This document shows positions 61,516 through 64,000 of a stretch of DNA of 64,000 bases, in pieces. The notes beneath the pieces were generated by a model, which saw only the letters and a list, made by a program, of their open reading frames with translations, did not search any database and had not been told where the DNA came from. How positions within the stretch are numbered: the first letter of the stretch is position 1; the number at the start of each line of letters is the position of its first letter. The DNA comes from Xylanivirga thermophila. Lineage in GTDB: Bacteria > Bacillota > Clostridia > Caldicoprobacterales > Xylanivirgaceae. Made by a program: the position numbers and the translations under genes. The stretch spans positions 62,001-126,000 of the forward strand of contig NZ_RXHQ01000001.1 of the NCBI RefSeq assembly GCF_004138105.1. Direction: 5' to 3'.

Positions 61516-61683
61516 ATGAGACGTCGTATAAAAAAGGGTATTATTATCAAGGTCATTGGTATAACCTTGATTTGTATAGGATTAATAGTTGTTATCATAT
61601 GTGTACCTGCCTGGTTGCTGAAGTGTGTGCTAGGATGTTTACTCATATTTTTAGGTTGGCTTATACTTAAGGGATGGAGGTGA
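61516..61683 (+). CDS. Small 55-aa membrane protein upstream of spoVM
   Basis: This short frame starts at ATG 61516 with GGAGAAG upstream. The product has a basic N-terminus (MRRRIKKG) and two hydrophobic stretches (about residues 9-31 and 34-51) separated by PAWLLK, ending in a basic KGWR. It ends inside the ribosome-binding site of spoVM, suggesting coupling. No family is recognised. The position between thiN and spoVM and the membrane nature suggest a sporulation or envelope role, which is an inference. Confidence 0.6.
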   Translation: MRRRIKKGIIIKVIGITLICIGLIVVIICVPAWLLKCVLGCLLIFLGWLILKGWR

Positions 61684-61688
61684 CTTGT

Positions 61689-61778
61689 TTGGGAATACGT
61701 ATTCGCGTTATAAAGCTTCCAAAATTTCTAGGCAATTTTATTAAACTTTTTATAAAAAAGACTTGTGTTCAAAAATGA
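61689..61778 (+). CDS. spoVM: Stage V sporulation protein M
   Basis: This 29-residue amphipathic peptide contains IKLPKFLGNFIKLF, the SpoVM signature. SpoVM sits on the convex forespore membrane and anchors SpoIVA and the coat. It starts at TTG 61689, six bases after GGAGGTGA. Gene order rpe-thiN-spoVM matches Bacillus, which strongly supports the call. The N-terminus has six residues (MGIRIR) before VIKLPKF. A palindromic terminator follows. Confidence 0.88.
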   Translation: MGIRIRVIKLPKFLGNFIKLFIKKTCVQK

Positions 61779-61794
61779 TAAGTTGATACTTAAA

Positions 61795-61837
61795 GAAAAG
61801 TGATAGAACGTGTATAATACACGTTCTATCACTTTTC
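61795..61837. terminator. Palindromic bidirectional terminator between spoVM and the opposing gene
   Basis: The arms at 61795-61815 and 61817-61837 are exact 21-base inverted repeats with a one-base centre. The right arm contains the stop codon of the minus-strand gene. Short A-rich and T-rich ends suit termination on both strands. Confidence 0.75.
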
Positions 61838-62773
61838 TGGGTTTTGAGATAGAATTTGTGCCATTTTCGCTATTATTTCCATCATATCATTAGAATCATC
61901 TTGTGGTTCATCTTGATTAGATAATGTATCATCATCCAGTTCATCATTATCTGGAACATTTTCTTCATCACTTTCTTCCATATCCATGGATTGCATCAAA
62001 TTTATCATTGTAATTAATTTATCTACCCTTTTTTGTTCCTGATCGGGGATAATTGGCAAAAATACCTTTACAAGCTCCTGTACAGTATCTAAAGGATTAT
62101 ACGCTGTATCTTCTAGTATTTTATTTTTTTGATATACCTCTATATTTTTTGCTAGTCTATCAGATACAGTTTGTGCCTTTATTATACTATCGATGAAGGG
62201 TTGTTGTTCTTCTCTTATGAAGGGTTTTACAGCTTTCAGCATACCCAAAGTCTTATTATCCTCCAGAATTAGAGGACCGTTTAACATTCTATAACGCTGA
62301 TAGCTTCCGTCTGTTAACCCCTTTATAACATTTTGTGCTTCCAGCATGCCTAAAAACGTATATATATTTTTTTGTTGTGGCCCATCAAAATACGGGGCTA
62401 TGGCATCTAAAATCTCTGCAGCACTAGGACTTCCAATTATATCTTTTACTACTATATCTAATGAGAATTTGCTTACGTCAACTCCCGCCTCCTTGTTTTG
62501 TTGGATCAGCATTCTAAGTAACACAAAAAAGAGTATAAGCCGTATGATATGTATTTGTTCATTGCTTAATGTATCTATGGGTAATAATTGTGCTTTTGTA
62601 TAGCTTGATGGTTCATTGTCGTTGTCATAAGATGTTTGTTCACTCTTTTTTGTTGGCAAAGATACATTTCCTGGTATAGCCAGTGTGGATGGAGGGTTAT
62701 AGCTTGGTGTCCTATTTAAAGGTGGTGTACCTGAAAAATCGGTTCTAGGTGTAAAACGATAATTTTGTCTCAT
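61829..62773 (-). CDS. Hypothetical protein (314 aa) with three repeated helical modules
   Basis: The family is not recognised. The first 65 residues are Pro/Ser/Thr-rich and probably disordered; a hydrophobic helix at about 75-91 (IHIIRLILFFVLLRMLI) and an acidic tail frame the core. The core has three similar helix-Pro-helix units about 57 residues apart: ILDAIAPYFDGPQQKNI (Pro 127), MLKAVKPFIREEQQPFI (Pro 184) and LVKVFLPIIPDQEQKRV (Pro 240). A related unit is in the divergent 74-residue gene. AGGAGGTAAGG precedes the ATG on the minus strand. A sporulation link is suggested only by the position beside spoVM. Confidence 0.6.
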   Translation of the reverse strand: MRQNYRFTPRTDFSGTPPLNRTPSYNPPSTLAIPGNVSLPTKKSEQTSYDNDNEPSSYTKAQLLPIDTLSNEQIHIIRLILFFVLLRMLIQQNKEAGVDVSKFSLDIVVKDIIGSPSAAEILDAIAPYFDGPQQKNIYTFLGMLEAQNVIKGLTDGSYQRYRMLNGPLILEDNKTLGMLKAVKPFIREEQQPFIDSIIKAQTVSDRLAKNIEVYQKNKILEDTAYNPLDTVQELVKVFLPIIPDQEQKRVDKLITMINLMQSMDMEESDEENVPDNDELDDDTLSNQDEPQDDSNDMMEIIAKMAQILSQNPEK

Positions 62774-62961
62774 GCCTTACCTCCTCAATAAAGAAAAACT
62801 TAATTACACTAAAAAATACTCCTCAATTAATAGTATGCAATATCCCCTAAACTGTTTACCAAATTTAAAGATAAGTACAAGCCTAAAGGGGTATCAATAT
62901 TTTTTTTGGTGAATAGGATAAATATTAGGGAACGTTAATTAGGAGAAAGGTGTGTAGCTAA
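62774..62961. other. AT-rich divergent intergenic region
   Basis: This 188-base gap separates the two divergent unknown genes. It is very AT-rich, with an eight-T run near 62902. I see no convincing promoter; sporulation sigma promoters are possible but not clear. Confidence 0.3.
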
Positions 62962-63186
62962 ATGAATATAAGCAATCAGGATTTAAAAAATATGCAGAGA
63001 ATTGCTCAGGAGATGCAAGGCAAACCGGAGAATGAAGTTATAGAGGAACTGTCTCAAATGATAAAGTCAGGGCAGCTGGGAGTCAGCACACAAAGGGCAA
63101 TTGAAATGCTTAAAACCATGGCTCCTATGCTGGATCAAAGTCAGAGAAGAAAGATTCAAAAGCTTATAAACAGACTTATGCAATAA
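62962..63186 (+). CDS. Small hypothetical helical protein (74 aa)
   Basis: This is a soluble all-helical protein with no recognised family. Residues 46-74, including IEMLKTMAPMLDQSQRRKI, match the helix-Pro-helix unit repeated three times in the divergent 61829-62773 gene (hydrophobic Leu, Pro, Gln and basic positions align). AGGAGAAAGG lies upstream of the ATG. The shared module suggests the two proteins interact or arose by partial duplication. Confidence 0.6.
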   Translation: MNISNQDLKNMQRIAQEMQGKPENEVIEELSQMIKSGQLGVSTQRAIEMLKTMAPMLDQSQRRKIQKLINRLMQ

Positions 63187-63212
63187 ACAACAAAAAAATA
63201 TCCCCATACTTT

Positions 63213-63259
63213 AACAACTCTTATCTAATACACATAGGATGTATTAGATAAGAGTTGTT
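63213..63259. repeat. 19-bp-stem inverted repeat upstream of the broken peptidase gene
   Basis: The arms at 63213-63231 and 63241-63259 are perfectly complementary with a 9-base loop. It lies directly before the ribosome-binding site (AAAGGGGG) of the next gene and lacks a T-run. It could be an end structure for the 74-residue gene or a leader hairpin. Confidence 0.6.
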
Positions 63260-63272
63260 GAAAGGGGGCATA

Positions 63273-63785
63273 ATGGTGCTTAGACGCGAAAAAGTTATAC
63301 TTGATAAAATAGATGAGAGACTTATACAAAAAGTACAAACTCTAGGGAGTGATAATGTTTCTGCCATAATATTTTTTTGTGAAGATGATTGTGAGCAGTG
63401 CAAAGAATATCTGCAGGATATGGATATACAGATAAAATATAATCTTCCTTTTATTAAGGCTTATGCTGTAGAGATTCCCGGTACAAAACTTGAAACGATG
63501 GCTAGATCCGATATTGTTAGGTATATTTCAGATGATACCGATATAGAATCTCTTTTAAATATAGCCACCCAGGAGGTAGGGGCCAGAATTGCCAATAGAA
63601 GTGGATATACTGGTAAGGGTGTCGGTATTGCCATTCTTGATACGGGAACATATCCCCATCCCGATCTTACCATGCCTAGAAATCGCATAATTGCTTTTAA
63701 GGATTTTGTAAATAAAAAAATTAGTGCCTATGATGATAATGGTCATGGTACCTTTGTTCCATGTCCGATAAGCCAAACGCTATAA
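63273..63785 (+). pseudogene. Subtilisin-like (S8) peptidase gene broken after the catalytic His
   Basis: This 170-residue product has a propeptide-like N-terminus (about 1-95) and the start of an S8 catalytic domain, with the catalytic Asp in ILDTGTYPHPDL and His in DDNGHGT. Complete enzymes continue GHGTHVAG and carry a Ser about 170 residues later. Here the frame changes to GHGTFVPCPISQTL and stops, so the oxyanion Asn and Ser are missing and the fragment cannot be active. The break falls at about 63755-63760, followed by a terminator and a parA gene, as expected for insertion of a mobile element. Start ATG 63273 has AAAGGGGG upstream. Confidence 0.8.
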
Positions 63786-63813
63786 ATGGCTTTATATAGT
63801 CTTTTTTGTTATC

Positions 63814-63850
63814 AAAAAGATGAGTAATTGATTTTATTCATCTTTTTATT
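63814..63850 (+). terminator. Terminator between the broken peptidase gene and parA
   Basis: AAAAAGATGA (63814-63823) pairs with TCATCTTTTT (63838-63847), and the right arm ends in Ts. On the other strand the A-run of the left arm also gives Ts. Confidence 0.6.
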
Positions 63851-63871
63851 TTACATAAGGAGGAATTGTTT

Positions 63872-64000
63872 GTGGAAAATAAGGTAACTGCAATTGTAAA
63901 TCAAAAAGGTGGAATAGGCAAGACTACTACAGCTTTAAACTTAGGGTATGCTTTATCGGAGGAAGGTAAGAGAGTACTTTTGATAGATTTTGACCCACAG
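63872..64000 (+). CDS. ParA/Soj-family ATPase, 3' truncated by window end
   Basis: Only the first 43 residues are visible. They contain the deviant Walker A motif [17 protein letters not shown] and the strand VLLIDFDPQ, which are diagnostic of ParA-type partition ATPases. The start is GTG with AAGGAGG seven bases upstream; an in-frame TTG six bases earlier is too close to it. It follows the disrupted S8 gene directly, and no parB or parS is visible. Such ParA genes often begin integrative or conjugative elements and plasmids, so this may be the first gene of one. A chromosomal soj is less likely here. Confidence 0.85.
   Translation, partial: MENKVTAIVNQKGGIGKTTTALNLGYALSEEGKRVLLIDFDPQ

Overview
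The window looks like a contiguous piece of chromosome from a low-GC (high-30s percent by eye), anaerobic, endospore-forming member of the Clostridia. The evidence for this is an electron-bifurcating type [FeFe]-hydrogenase operon, sporulation genes (spoVM, a YhcN/YlaJ-type lipoprotein, a PdaB-like deacetylase), HrcA/CIRCE-type control of groESL, an NAD-dependent ligase next to pcrA, and a gene block with the same order as the Bacillus subtilis yloC-to-spoVM region. Mahella, Caldicoprobacter or other thermoanaerobe relatives are plausible, but the genus cannot be fixed from sequence alone. Nearly all genes lie on the + strand, so + is probably the leading strand. I saw no rRNA, tRNA, CRISPR array or insertion sequence, and no gene-free stretch exceeds about 300 bases.

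Layout. 1-2.9 kb: the 3' part of a DUF3604/PHP-like protein, a long hairpin, an orphan beta-class adenine DNA methyltransferase and a small unknown gene. 3.0-5.5 kb: mtnP, a class II aldolase and mtnA, which together form a DHAP-shunt type salvage route for methylthioadenosine or 5'-deoxyadenosine. 5.6-13.3 kb: a sporulation lipoprotein, two M16 peptidase-like genes (yfmF/yfmH), lgt, a small holin-like membrane protein, pncB, a patatin-like lipase and a DivIVA-like coiled coil. 13.3-17.8 kb: groESL (minus strand) with CIRCE, a dCMP deaminase, a DUF6062 protein and a SPOR protein. 17.8-26.2 kb: a hydrogenase super-cluster. Its first half has two DRTGG proteins, an anti-sigma-like ATPase, a putative sensory HydS-type hydrogenase and a PHP protein. 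Its second half is hydC, an ATPase, a 2Fe-2S protein, hydB and hydA. 26.4-33.4 kb: a type IIA topoisomerase pair, a PdaB-like deacetylase, a two-OB-fold SSB, a triple LysM protein and yerC. 33.4-37.8 kb: pcrA-ligA. 37.9-45.9 kb: an unusual amidase, then gatB-gatC-gatA-gatB with two gatB paralogues, then an unknown minus-strand gene. 46.0-61.8 kb: an AIR-synthase-like gene, then yicC-remA-gmk-rpoZ-coaBC-priA-def-fmt-rsmB-rlmN-prpC-prkC-rsgA-rpe-thiN, a small membrane gene and spoVM. 61.8-64 kb: two unknown genes sharing a helical module, a subtilisin gene broken just after its catalytic His, and the start of a ParA gene that may open a mobile element.

Most notable signals. (1) The octamer GGCGGGAG occurs 23 times (16 on +, 7 on -), where base composition predicts well under one. 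It appears in several codon phases and looks like a Chi-type or other DNA-level motif. (2) The two gatB copies share a 576-bp 3' segment with no difference found, plus an isolated 68-bp island, inside otherwise diverged genes, which is the mark of gene conversion. (3) The broken S8 peptidase next to parA suggests the edge of an integrated element. (4) Palindromes repeatedly span the stop codons of convergent gene pairs.
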